Below are positions 56,201-64,000 of a stretch of 64,000 nt of DNA, one piece after another. A program made the translations under genes and the position numbers. The notes beneath the pieces are model-generated. The model searched no databases. It had not been told where the DNA came from and saw only the letters and a program-made list of their open reading frames with translations. Each line of letters begins with the position of its first letter. Within the stretch, counting starts at the first letter, position 1. This DNA comes from Dermabacter hominis NBRC 106157 (GTDB lineage Bacteria; Actinomycetota; Actinomycetes; Actinomycetales; Dermabacteraceae), in the NCBI RefSeq assembly GCF_001570785.1, contig NZ_BCSI01000007.1, positions 28,508 to 92,507 of the forward strand. Direction: 5' to 3'.

Positions 56201-57090
56201 TGTTCAACGGTTCGGCCGTCGAAGGCGTCACCTACCTGATCAACGGCAACTCGGGCAAGAACCCGGACGGCACGCCCGAGACGGGCGGCTTCACCGGGTG
56301 GACGATGCTTGGCATCAACCCAGGCGCAGGCAAGGTCGGCGCGAATCCGACGACTGCGGATCGCGTCGCGTGGCTCGCGGCCGAAACCAAGCCGTGGGTC
56401 GATGACATCACGCTCACGCTCCCCAAGGTCCTCGCCGAGGGCGAGAGTGCCGATTTCAGCGCCGTGTTCACGCAGGATGGCCGCACGGTTCCCGTTGCGT
56501 GGCCCGTCACCGCTCAGTACTCGGGTAGGGGAGTTCTCGTGGACGACGGTTCCGAGGCGGCCGAGGTTGCCGACGACAGCGCCGTGATCCGCGTGAATCC
56601 CCTGACCGGCGAGGTCACCGCAATCCGCCCCGGCGAAGCCGAACTCGTCGTGACGGTCAACGGGCGCAGCCACTCGCAGTGCATCACGGTCGAGGGCGCG
56701 AGTGCCCCGGCGAAGCCGGCTCCGAGCGAGGAGCCGTCGGATGATGCCGTGGCGCCGGCCGAGCCCGCACCCGCCGAAGGTGATGCAGGATCTGGCGCTG
56801 TGGGATCCGAGGGAGCGAGGCCCACGGACGAGGGCACCGGCGCCGAGGGCCCCGCTAGTGACGGAAGTGCCGCCGAGCAGGGCGCGGGCGTGAATCGTGG
56901 GGATACCCAGACGGGTGTCGCCGATTCCGGCACGGCATCACACCCCGCGCGAGTGACCGCTCCAGCGGCGGGCGGCCATGCGTCCCTCCCACGCACGGGC
57001 GTCGAGCTCGGCGGAGCGATCGCAAGCCTCATGTTCCTCGGCCTCGGCAGCGTGCTCCTCGCACGCTCGCGTAAGGCGAGCATGAAGTAA
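53251..57090 (+). CDS. LPXTG-anchored phosphodiester glycosidase / metallophosphoesterase
   Basis: A 1279-residue surface protein. Signal peptide in residues ~25-60 (LRALAIAAALAIAVPGSFAL). A NAGPA-like phosphodiester glycosidase domain spans ~110-430, with AINSSFFDI and GAYNAVNLDGGGSSAMI near 388. A beta-rich middle follows (~440-780). The calcineurin-like metallophosphoesterase (~790-1050) has MSDAQF, NGDFVDE, PGNHEV, FFHHPPSD and NGHVGVFNG, that is, most metal ligands. A Glu/Pro/Ala/Gly spacer leads to LPRTG near 1247, a helix and a basic tail for sortase. Together the activities could strip and dephosphorylate phosphoglycans, for example teichoic-acid-like polymers. That use is inference. 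Confidence 0.9.
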   Translation: MPRIPASGEVAPAGASRTRRTRGGLRALAIAAALAIAVPGSFALPADSPSVLAPATAQAAPSEDDVAKGGVFADSQTRRVAPGLDLTTFSRLESAGWNEGSVLTADLTEQTLSMDIVNSGTVTSRAPLGELMTSGDRGSQAVAAINSSFFDINFSDAPVYSSVSNGKPVVASDSKRPAFTIAGGKAVVQALTTSGKATLADGSSFELATLNDPSIPEGQIGVYNARWGSSALDRPIGGPDKVSTHAAFALIQDGEVVKSSGIVEKGVGAQEIPEGAQLLLGREAGADKVAALKVGDKVDVAIGPDQKVDLGVQGSDQILKNGEVMATYDDPLVTTAHPRTAIGVSKDGSKVFAVVLDGRSADSRGMTLPELGKLFKDLGAYNAVNLDGGGSSAMIAREAGSDGPTVWNTPSDGEVRSVVDALVFYSSAPKDVISDAKISTSLENEKSVFPGLHRTVSGTALGKNLAPLAADGTYAAEGNATVDKLDSTTAVVEGVKPGAATVTYTTGAHQDSLNVRVLGDLLAIRPSARTLSLPDSESVRSVTLTGVDSDGRRARIETQDVKVKASKGFTVTDDGLGTWTVAGTGDAEAGTVTFSVGDVETTIPVSYGTKEEQVFDFSDLGAFKDGNARAAGSLEPATGEDGKSPAVRLQYDFTQSTATRGYYLIANEPVKVEGNALAFTADVKGDATGVWPRLQVVDSKGTRTNINGENVTFDGWSQVVFKVPEGVAQPLTVEAIRLMETRSDAQYKGDVTISGLRALTTSPASTDAKSEAAIHDPALLAMGTVNDRPQRIAVMSDAQFVARDPKSPLVQGARRTLREIKAEKPDLLVINGDFVDEASPEDFALAKTILDEEWGTEIPYLYVPGNHEVMGGKIENFENAFGSVTNERTLGRTKILTLNTAGGSLRSGGIDQIAQLEKALDEVENSDALTGIVVFFHHPPSDPLPAKTSQLSDQREARELERVLGEFRERSGKSAAVVNGHVGVFNGSAVEGVTYLINGNSGKNPDGTPETGGFTGWTMLGINPGAGKVGANPTTADRVAWLAAETKPWVDDITLTLPKVLAEGESADFSAVFTQDGRTVPVAWPVTAQYSGRGVLVDDGSEAAEVADDSAVIRVNPLTGEVTAIRPGEAELVVTVNGRSHSQCITVEGASAPAKPAPSEEPSDDAVAPAEPAPAEGDAGSGAVGSEGARPTDEGTGAEGPASDGSAAEQGAGVNRGDTQTGVADSGTASHPARVTAPAAGGHASLPRTGVELGGAIASLMFLGLGSVLLARSRKASMK

Positions 57091-57208
57091 CCGAAGAGCC
57101 CTCGTTCGAGAGCTCAGGGGCGCCGGCATCGTGGGTTTCGCGAGCCGGCGCCCACTCCATTATTGAAAGTGGGAGCAGTTCCTCACACTGCGGAAACGAC
57201 GTGCGCTC

Positions 57209-57223
57209 GGCAACCGTCGGACC
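57209..57223 (+). repeat. Dispersed motif, GGCAACCGTCGGACC
   Basis: Exact copy of the recurring 13-mer, intergenic, 18 bases before the ABC transporter start. Confidence 0.5.
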
Positions 57224-57240
57224 TCACCTACCCTGGAAGG

Positions 57241-59043
57241 GTGAAGGCACTTTCGAGAATTTTCCGGTTTACGAGCGAGCTGTGGCCGCTCTACCTTGTG
57301 ATCGTCGTGTCGGCGCTCCTGACGACCGCGATGACCCTCATCATTCCGTTCCTCATCGGCTCGGCAACCGACACCGCGACCGCCGCCGTGGCGGGGACGC
57401 TCACGCGTGATGAAGCCCTGCACGACATCATCGTGACGGCCGTCTGGATCTTCATCGCGTTCATGGCGAATGCCCTCATCCAGAACATCGGCGGGTACTT
57501 CGGTGACGTCATGGGCAACCGCCTTCGTGCAATGCTCTCCGTTCGCTACTACGACAAGCTGCTCAACCTCCCGCAGCGCTGGTACGACGAAGAACTCACG
57601 GGCACGATCGTCTCGCGCCTGAACCGTTCGATTGCCGAAATTGGAACGTTCGCGAAGATCGCCTCAAACGCCTTCATCTCGATGATCATCACCGCGATCG
57701 CCGTGCTCGCGATCAGCGCGTGGTATTGGTGGCCGCTTGCCCTCATCCTGTTCATCATGTTCCCGCTGTACCTGTGGCTGACCTCCCTCACGAGCGTCAA
57801 GTGGCAGCGACTCGAAGGCGAGAAGAACGAGCAGATCGACATCGCCTCGGGCCGCTTCGCGGAGGTCGTGGGCCAGATCCGCGTGGTCAAGAGTTTCGTG
57901 CGAGAAAAGAGCGAGCTTGCCTCGTTCACGAAGCGCTTCAACAGCACCGATGCGATCACGAAAGAGCAGTCGGTCCACTGGCACAAGATGGATGTCTACC
58001 GTCTCGCGGCGCTTAATTTCGCGTTCGCGGTGCTGTACCTCATCATCTTCATCCGCACGGTTCAGGGCGATTTCTCGGTCGGTGACATGGTCATCCTCAT
58101 CCAGCTCATGAACCTCGTGCGCAACCCGATCGAGAACATGAGCTGGGTCGTGGACACGTCGCAGCGCGCGGTTGCCGGGTCGAAAGATTATTTCGCGGTC
58201 ATGGACACGAAGGTCGAGGTATGGCCGACGCTTGCCGACGGACGATCGTTCCCGGAGGCGGTGGAGGGTGCCCCGCGCATCGTTTTCGACCACGTGAACT
58301 TCGCCTACGAAGAAAACCACGATGTTTTGCACGACATGAGCTTCCACGTGGACTCGGGGGAGAAGGTCGCGCTCGTGGGCGAATCCGGCGGTGGCAAGTC
58401 CACGATCGTGAATTTGATTTTGGGGCTGTACCGCACCCGCACGGGCGAGGTGCGCCTTCGCGGCCACAACGTCAACGAGCTTCCGATCGACGTTGTGCGC
58501 TCGCGCGTGGGCGTGGTGTTCCAGGATGCGGCGCTGTTCAGCGGCACGATCCGCGAAAACATCGCCTACGGCCGCCCCGAAGCGACCGATGAGGAAGTGC
58601 GCGAAGCGGCTCGGCGCGCGAATGCGAGCCAGTTCATCGAGCGATTCAATGACGGCTACGACACCTTGATTGGGGAGCGCGGCCTCAAACTTTCGGGCGG
58701 GCAGCGCCAGCGCATCGCGGTTGCGCGCGCGATGCTCAAGGACGCCCCGATCCTCGTGCTCGACGAGGCGACCTCCGCGCTCGATACGAAAGCCGAGCGG
58801 CAGGTCCAGGCGGGCCTCGATGCGCTCATGGAGAACCGCACGTCGATCATCATCGCCCACCGCCTCTCGACGATCGCGGGTGTTGACCGGATCATCACGC
58901 TGCGCGATGGTCGCATCGACGAGATCGGCACGCCCGCCGAGCTTGCCGCTTCCGGCGGTATCTACGCCGAGCTGCTCGCCCTGCAGAACGCGGGCGGCGC
59001 TGAGGCAAAGAAGCTGCTCGAGAGGTTCGGGATCACCGGCTGA
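57241..59043 (+). CDS. ABC transporter, fused permease-ATPase (exporter half-transporter)
   Basis: A 600-residue type IV exporter subunit. Six helices span residues ~1-310, then the ATPase with ALVGESGGGKSTIVNLILGL (Walker A), VVFQDAALFSGTIRENIAYG (Q loop region), LSGGQRQRIAVARAM (signature), ILVLDEATSALD (Walker B) and IIAHRLSTIAG (H loop). It probably homodimerises; cargo may be lipid, peptide or drug. GTG 57241 is chosen because VKALSRIFRFTSELW fits the family; GGAAGG directly abuts it, so initiation could be leaderless. Confidence 0.9.
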   Translation: MKALSRIFRFTSELWPLYLVIVVSALLTTAMTLIIPFLIGSATDTATAAVAGTLTRDEALHDIIVTAVWIFIAFMANALIQNIGGYFGDVMGNRLRAMLSVRYYDKLLNLPQRWYDEELTGTIVSRLNRSIAEIGTFAKIASNAFISMIITAIAVLAISAWYWWPLALILFIMFPLYLWLTSLTSVKWQRLEGEKNEQIDIASGRFAEVVGQIRVVKSFVREKSELASFTKRFNSTDAITKEQSVHWHKMDVYRLAALNFAFAVLYLIIFIRTVQGDFSVGDMVILIQLMNLVRNPIENMSWVVDTSQRAVAGSKDYFAVMDTKVEVWPTLADGRSFPEAVEGAPRIVFDHVNFAYEENHDVLHDMSFHVDSGEKVALVGESGGGKSTIVNLILGLYRTRTGEVRLRGHNVNELPIDVVRSRVGVVFQDAALFSGTIRENIAYGRPEATDEEVREAARRANASQFIERFNDGYDTLIGERGLKLSGGQRQRIAVARAMLKDAPILVLDEATSALDTKAERQVQAGLDALMENRTSIIIAHRLSTIAGVDRIITLRDGRIDEIGTPAELAASGGIYAELLALQNAGGAEAKKLLERFGITG

Positions 59044-59094
59044 GATCCTCAGGCTAGTCTCGAGGACGCCGAAGGGCGTTCGTACGATGGTGTC

Positions 59095-60459
59095 GTGACT
59101 TCCGAGCGTTTTTCACGAGAGCAGAGCATTGTGGTTGACGCGCCGGCCGGGCGCATCACCGGGTGGCGCGACGGCGAGGTGATCCGCGCGACGGGGATTC
59201 CGTACGCGCGTGCGGGGCGCTTTGAGAAGCCGGTGCCCATGCTGGACCTGGGGGAATTCGAGGCGCGCGAGTGGAGCTCGTCGGCGCCGCAGAACACCGT
59301 GGAGGAGCCGCCGCTTTTCGGCCCCGAACTGCGGGAGCTTGGCGTGAGCGAGGACTGTCAAAACCTCTCGATCACCATTCCCGGTGATATCCGGGAGGGC
59401 GAGAAGCTTCCCGTGATCGTGTGGATCCACGGAGGTTCGTATGTCGTGGGTGCGGGCGATTCGTCGTTCACCGATCCCGCACGGTGGGTGGCGGAGCGCC
59501 GAGTCATCGTCGTGACCGTTTCATATCGCCTCGGGGTGCTTGGCTTCCTCGGCTCCTCACTCGGCCCCGCGAACCTCGGCCTGCTCGACCAGGCGGAGGC
59601 ATTTCGCTGGGTTCGCCGTAACATTTCGTCGTTTGGCGGGGACGCTGCGCGAGTGACGGCACTCGGGGAGTCGGCGGGGGCCGACGCCATCCTGCACCAC
59701 GCCGCCGCCATGGGGCACGCGATCCTCGAAGGCCGAGACGAAGAGCTGCTGTTCGACCGCGCGATTGCACTCAGTCCACCGCTCGGGATCCGCGAGGGGC
59801 GCAGCCGCATGAACGCGCTCAGCGCGAGGATTCTTGAGAAGCGCGTGAAACGGGAGTCGTCCCTTGACGACCTGCTCGCGGCCCAAAAAGCGATTGAAAC
59901 GGCAGCGGCGCCCTTCGGCTACGCGGGGTCGATGCCGTTCGGCGTCCAATACGGCCACGACCCACTTCCGCCGGAGGAGGACGTGCTCGCGGCGTGGCAC
60001 GCGATCGCACCCAAGGTGCCCCTCCTCATCAGTTCAGTCGGAACCGAAAGCAGCTTCTTCGCGCATTCGATGCCTTTCGCCCGTTTTTTGCGGGGGCTTC
60101 CGCGCGTGGGGGAGCGGGCGTACTGGATGTTCGTGGATTCGGCGAGCAGGGCGGTGTTTACGAAAGGCATCGACTTTCTCGCGCACGAGTGGGCGGCTGC
60201 AGGCGGCATGTCGCACCGCGCCGTGGTTCCGTGGAGCGTGCCCGGCAACCCGTTTGGCTCCCCGCACGTCATGGACATCGCGCTGCTGTTTTCTCGCGAG
60301 GACTCGTGGCGTAGTGCGCTCCCGTTCGAGGGGGCGACGTGGGACGAGGTCGATCGCGCCGGTGCCGAGCTTCGGCGGTATTTTGCGGAGTTTGCGAGCG
60401 GTACGAGCGACCACCCCCTCACGAAGGAGCCGCGTGTGATCCGCGGCTTTGCTGCATAG
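59095..60459 (+). CDS. Carboxylesterase (type-B, alpha/beta hydrolase)
   Basis: A 454-residue carboxylesterase/lipase-family enzyme. VIVWIHGGSYVVGAGDSS is the oxyanion-hole loop, VTVSYRLGVLGFLGSS the next motif, and TALGESAGADAI carries the nucleophilic Ser. GSPHVMDIALLF likely gives the catalytic His. No signal peptide, so cytoplasmic. GTG start at 59095. Substrate unknown. Confidence 0.88.
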   Translation: MTSERFSREQSIVVDAPAGRITGWRDGEVIRATGIPYARAGRFEKPVPMLDLGEFEAREWSSSAPQNTVEEPPLFGPELRELGVSEDCQNLSITIPGDIREGEKLPVIVWIHGGSYVVGAGDSSFTDPARWVAERRVIVVTVSYRLGVLGFLGSSLGPANLGLLDQAEAFRWVRRNISSFGGDAARVTALGESAGADAILHHAAAMGHAILEGRDEELLFDRAIALSPPLGIREGRSRMNALSARILEKRVKRESSLDDLLAAQKAIETAAAPFGYAGSMPFGVQYGHDPLPPEEDVLAAWHAIAPKVPLLISSVGTESSFFAHSMPFARFLRGLPRVGERAYWMFVDSASRAVFTKGIDFLAHEWAAAGGMSHRAVVPWSVPGNPFGSPHVMDIALLFSREDSWRSALPFEGATWDEVDRAGAELRRYFAEFASGTSDHPLTKEPRVIRGFAA

Positions 60460-60780
60460 GCCAAGCCTGATCGCCGCGGGAGGTGCAGCTCGGAGCGCAA
60501 CCGCGGCGTGAAGGAGAGAGGCGTCGGTTCACAAGACGGCGGTGCTTACTTAACGTCGAGGTCACCGCTTCATAACGATCGATATGAAGTGCGCCCCGCA
60601 AGTGACGTACATCTCGCAAGCACGTGCTTTCTGCGCTAGGGTCGAAGTACCGCTGGATGTTACCGCCCTCTTTGGTCGTCCTTGGCTTGGAGTGGTGGCA
60701 TACGAGATGAGGCTCCGGCTCTGCGCACGTCTAGTCGGTATTCGCCGAACTTCCAGATTTCTAGAGTTGAGGACAGAAGC
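60460..60780. other. Upstream region of the surface adhesin gene
   Basis: No gene seen. GAGGACAG before 60781 is the likely ribosome binding site. The region is long enough to hold promoter and regulatory sites, but I could not define hexamers with confidence. Confidence 0.5.
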
Positions 60781-63700
60781 ATGATTTCATCCCATGAGCC
60801 AAGCGAGCCCAAGCGCCTTCGGCGCTTGGGTGTCTCGGCGCTTACCGCGCTCGCGCTCGTCGCGGCCACGTTCGTCGCGGTTCCACACAGCCCCTTCGTT
60901 CCCGAAGCCTATGCAGCAGGAAGCTTCACCGGAGGCATCCGCGACAAATCCGGCGTGGTAGAGAAGGACGCCCAGAAGGCTTCCGACCTGCCGGCAGGCA
61001 CGTGTCTTGTTTCGAGCGGGGATTCTAGTGGATCCCAGGCGGGTTTCAGTTGGCAAAACCTGGAACCGAGCGCCACCAGCCCATCCAAAACTACGTGGGG
61101 CGTGAGCCTCGCATTTGATAACTCGCAGGACCGCACATTCGCGGACTGGAGCTTTAGTAACACGGGAAACCTTGGCTCCTTCTTGAACATTGGCACCGTT
61201 CCCTCGATGGATGTCGGTACGGCTTTCCCTGTCAACCCGCCTCTTTCGGTTACTCACAAAGCCGACGAAAGCATCAAAATTTCTGCGAATCGTAGTCTGA
61301 GAAATTTGAATCTCTTCGCCAACATGACCGACGCTGAGGTCAAGCAGTATGCAGAAGCCGATAAGAATAACCCGGTGCGCTACGCGTGGAAGGGCGAATA
61401 CGCGAAGGACCCTACAACCCAGAGCCTTCGGGCTACCGAGGGAGGCAATGCTCGATTTCAGGCCTACGTGAACCCGTGGCCCAGTGAGAACATCCAGTGC
61501 GCCCCCATCACGGTGTCGTGGGAAGACTTCGAGAAACATGTCATCGTTGAAGGCGAAGAAACCAAGGTTGGCCACATCAATATCCCGGGCCTTTGGAACG
61601 GTCAGGAAGGCGATTCGCTCGATCGTATGGTCGTTGAGGCCTACGACGGCGAGAACAAGTTTATTGGCACCTCGAACACGCAGGCTTCTGGTGGGGAGCA
61701 GCTACTTCGTGTCGACGAGAACGGTGACATTTACTTCACATGGCCGAACTACCGTGGTACTGACCGGGCGACTGATAAGAACGTAAGCTTCTCAGTGCTC
61801 GCACTGCCACGTACTGTGGATCAGCTCAAAGCTGCAGTCGAGCACGAAAACGGTGGCTTTGGTTTCGCGTCCGAGAGCTCCAACTCGCTCGAGCGCTACA
61901 AGAAGCCAAACGTCATCGACTCGAAGTCGTTCTCCCTGGATGACACGGAGTACCACAACCCGCGGTACGACAAGACCGACGCATCGATCATCTCCGGCGT
62001 CGACAGCGCCACCGGCCCGCTTGCGACCGAGCCGCAAAAGGTTGTCTTCACTCAGACCCCGGACCTGATCAAGGACCTTGCCAAGAAGAAGGGCGACGGC
62101 GGCTTTGAAGCTAAGGTCACCCTCGACGAGAAGTACGTCTACGAGGGCTGGACCGTAGAAATGGACGAGGACTACAACGTCACCGTCACCGCTCCAGACA
62201 ACCCGCGCCCAGGCACCTTCGCGCGCCCTGTGGTGACGGTCGAGTACTCGAATGGCTCGACCGACGTGCTCGAGCTCCTCGTGGTCGTTGACCCAAACAA
62301 CACGCAGGTCACCGACCTGGTGCGCCCGAGCCTTTCGAAAGGTAAGGTCAACGAAGACATCACCGCCCAGGTGGGCACCAAGTCCATCATGAAAGGCCAC
62401 AAGCCGGTTCACCCTGCTAAATTCGAAATCGACCCGTCCACTGTGCCTGAAGGCTGGACCGTCACCGTCGATGAGACGGGCAAGGTCACCGCGAAGGCGG
62501 ACGACACGGTCGCACCGGGTACTGTCATCACCCCGAAGGTAACGGCCACCTACCCGGACCAGACGACCGATGAGATTGAGGTCCAGTTCCAGGCCATCGT
62601 CGACATCAAGATCCCGACCTACGACACGGTGGCGAACAAGCCGAACGCGCGGGTCAGCCTGACGCCCAAGCTCCCTGAGCGCGGCCTCAGCGGCAACACG
62701 ACCGACGAAGCCCCGAAGCGCTACACCTTCAAGGACGGTAAGACCGAGTACACCGTCGAGGATGAGAGCGGTAAATGGACCGTCAAGATTGACGAGAACA
62801 CTGGCAAGATCACCACGACGATCCCGAAGACCGCCCCTGAGGGCTATATCCTCGATATTCCGGTGCTCGCCTACTACGACAACGCTGACAAGCCGCAGCA
62901 GGTGAAGGGTACCGTCGTCGTACTCAAGGGCGATGCTGCTCCCGTCTACTCAGTAGAGGCCACCGGCCCGAACCAGGCGGTGAACCACAACGTTACCGAC
63001 GCTCCGAAGGGCTCGAAGTTCTCGTTCGGCAAGAACGAAGACGGCTCTCCGAAAACCGAGCAGGAAGTAGACGGATGGAAGTACACGGTCGACCCGGACA
63101 CCGGTGTCGTTACTTCCACCCCGCCGGCAGACGCCAAGCCGGGTGACAAGAAGACCGTTACTGTGACGGTAGAAACGCCAAATGGCGAGCGTCCCGAGGT
63201 GCCCGTCACCACCGTGGTGAAGCTGTCTAACAACTGGGAAGCGAAGCCCTCCTACCCGGTACAGACGGTGTACCCGGGCGAGTCCGCCACGCTGCCGGTG
63301 GAGCTCAACAAACCGGACAACATCAACGTCGCCAAGGAAAACCCCTACAAGCTGGGCGACGTTCCAGCCGGTTGGAAGGCCACCATTGACGACAACGGTC
63401 AGATCACCGCTACCGCACCTGCGGATGCTAAGCCAGGTGATCAGGTCAAGATTCCGGTGACTGTGACGTACGAGGACGGCTCTACCGACACCGCTTACGC
63501 TGTCGTGAACGTTGTTGACGTTCCCACCCGTGAAGTTCCATTCGACGTCGAGTACAAGTACGACGACTCCATCCCCGCTGGCACATACAAGGTTGAGACC
63601 GAGGGCGTGCCGGGCTCGGAAAAGCAGAACAAGGACGGCAGCTGGGAGCAGACCAAGGCTCCGGTGAACGAAGTCGTCGTCGTCGGCACGAAGCCCGCTG

Positions 63701-64000
63701 CAAGCGCTAAGGAAGTGACCTGGAAGGTTCCGATCCCCTTCCCGACCGAGGTTCGCGAAAACCCGGAGCTGAAGCCTGGTGAAACCCGGGTTGTTCAGGA
63801 AGGTGAGAACGGCGAGAAAACCTTCACCGCCAAGTTCACTGCCGAGGGCGACAAGGCTGAGGTAGCCGAGGAAGAGACCACTAAGGAGCCTGTCAAGCGG
63901 ATCGTCGAGTACGGCCCGGGCCTCGCTCCGAGCGAGCTGGTGACCAAGACCGAGAAGCCGATTCCCTTCGAAACCGAGATCGTCTTTGACAACACCCTGG
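60781..64000 (+). CDS. Rib/G5-repeat surface adhesin (5' part; runs off the window)
   Basis: 1073 codons without a stop to the window end. MISSHEPSEPKRLRRLGVSA leads into a signal peptide ending PEAYAAGS. A unique N-terminal domain (~40-340) comes first. Rib/alpha-like modules follow, for example near 503-600, 724-815 and 818-905, with the recurring pattern GWTVTVDETGKVTA, ATAPADAKPGD and VTVTYEDGSTDTA. G5-like modules follow near 917-975 and 977-1047, with a third beginning at ~1058 (KVETEGVPGSEKQ, VVVVGTKP). The order resembles biofilm adhesins of the Aap/SasG kind. An LPXTG end is expected beyond the window. Confidence 0.88.
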   Translation, partial: MISSHEPSEPKRLRRLGVSALTALALVAATFVAVPHSPFVPEAYAAGSFTGGIRDKSGVVEKDAQKASDLPAGTCLVSSGDSSGSQAGFSWQNLEPSATSPSKTTWGVSLAFDNSQDRTFADWSFSNTGNLGSFLNIGTVPSMDVGTAFPVNPPLSVTHKADESIKISANRSLRNLNLFANMTDAEVKQYAEADKNNPVRYAWKGEYAKDPTTQSLRATEGGNARFQAYVNPWPSENIQCAPITVSWEDFEKHVIVEGEETKVGHINIPGLWNGQEGDSLDRMVVEAYDGENKFIGTSNTQASGGEQLLRVDENGDIYFTWPNYRGTDRATDKNVSFSVLALPRTVDQLKAAVEHENGGFGFASESSNSLERYKKPNVIDSKSFSLDDTEYHNPRYDKTDASIISGVDSATGPLATEPQKVVFTQTPDLIKDLAKKKGDGGFEAKVTLDEKYVYEGWTVEMDEDYNVTVTAPDNPRPGTFARPVVTVEYSNGSTDVLELLVVVDPNNTQVTDLVRPSLSKGKVNEDITAQVGTKSIMKGHKPVHPAKFEIDPSTVPEGWTVTVDETGKVTAKADDTVAPGTVITPKVTATYPDQTTDEIEVQFQAIVDIKIPTYDTVANKPNARVSLTPKLPERGLSGNTTDEAPKRYTFKDGKTEYTVEDESGKWTVKIDENTGKITTTIPKTAPEGYILDIPVLAYYDNADKPQQVKGTVVVLKGDAAPVYSVEATGPNQAVNHNVTDAPKGSKFSFGKNEDGSPKTEQEVDGWKYTVDPDTGVVTSTPPADAKPGDKKTVTVTVETPNGERPEVPVTTVVKLSNNWEAKPSYPVQTVYPGESATLPVELNKPDNINVAKENPYKLGDVPAGWKATIDDNGQITATAPADAKPGDQVKIPVTVTYEDGSTDTAYAVVNVVDVPTREVPFDVEYKYDDSIPAGTYKVETEGVPGSEKQNKDGSWEQTKAPVNEVVVVGTKPAASAKEVTWKVPIPFPTEVRENPELKPGETRVVQEGENGEKTFTAKFTAEGDKAEVAEEETTKEPVKRIVEYGPGLAPSELVTKTEKPIPFETEIVFDNTL

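Noticed and set aside
54784..56673. 629-codon minus-strand frame inside the LPXTG phosphodiesterase gene
   Set aside because: The plus-strand gene has catalytic motifs throughout; the reverse frame has none.

Overview
The window is a chromosomal segment of a high-GC Gram-positive bacterium (Actinomycetota). The gene order rpmH-rnpA-yidD-yidC-jag-rsmG-parA-parB, a MurJ fused to a kinase-like and a discoidin-like domain, a DUF6049 protein next to it, and the rpsF-ssb-rpsR-rplI operon are the usual origin-proximal layout of that phylum. GC-rich codon use and sortase-anchored Rib/G5 surface proteins would suit a skin- or mucosa-associated member of the Micrococcales such as the Dermabacter group. 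That placement is inference; no 16S gene is present.

Layout. 1-5756: plus-strand origin-proximal operon for ribosomal protein L34, RNase P protein, membrane insertion (YidD, YidC, Jag), RsmG and ParA/ParB. 5757-7542: a 1.8 kb gene-free block with about eleven parS sites and then a cluster of DnaA boxes. 7543-16106: minus-strand operon DUF6049 - murJ - small membrane protein - trxB - thioredoxin-fold protein without cysteines. 16198-22042: tRNA CCA enzyme, class A PBP, rpsF-ssb-rpsR-rplI and a clear terminator. 22166-33465: amino-acid permease, acyltransferase, lipoprotein, tRNA-Leu(CAG), DUF1992 protein, DJ-1/PfpI protein, GH25 muramidase, SelO, a helical protein, NadE and an HSP90-family protein. 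33543-41797: TetR-controlled YhgE/Pip membrane protein, a second TetR, MntR-like regulator divergent from the MntP Mn exporter, FUSC protein, GNAT and FMN reductase. 41864-49525: OCD/mu-crystallin protein, cardiolipin synthase, DUF302-GDPD fusion, glutamate dehydrogenase, TSUP transporter and NhaC-type antiporter.

49444-53266 is the accessory region. About 3.6 kb, with an AT-richer middle, lies between two diverged copies of a ~180 bp sequence that holds the end of the antiporter gene and the start of the next gene. It contains a decayed Rhs/polymorphic-toxin locus: a signal-peptide-bearing N-terminal remnant, two small genes with good ribosome binding sites (possible orphan immunity genes), an Rhs core plus tip readable in one frame through three stop codons, and a two-helix membrane protein right after it (possible cognate immunity).

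53251-64000: a very large LPXTG-anchored phosphodiester glycosidase/metallophosphoesterase, an ABC exporter, a carboxylesterase, and the 5' part of a Rib/G5-repeat surface adhesin that runs off the window.

Best second-look items: a dispersed 13-mer GGCAACCGTCGGA found in coding and non-coding DNA and in different reading frames; the combined parS/DnaA-box block; the redox-dead thioredoxin coupled to TrxB; the DUF302-GDPD fusion; and the Rhs graveyard between duplicated flanks.
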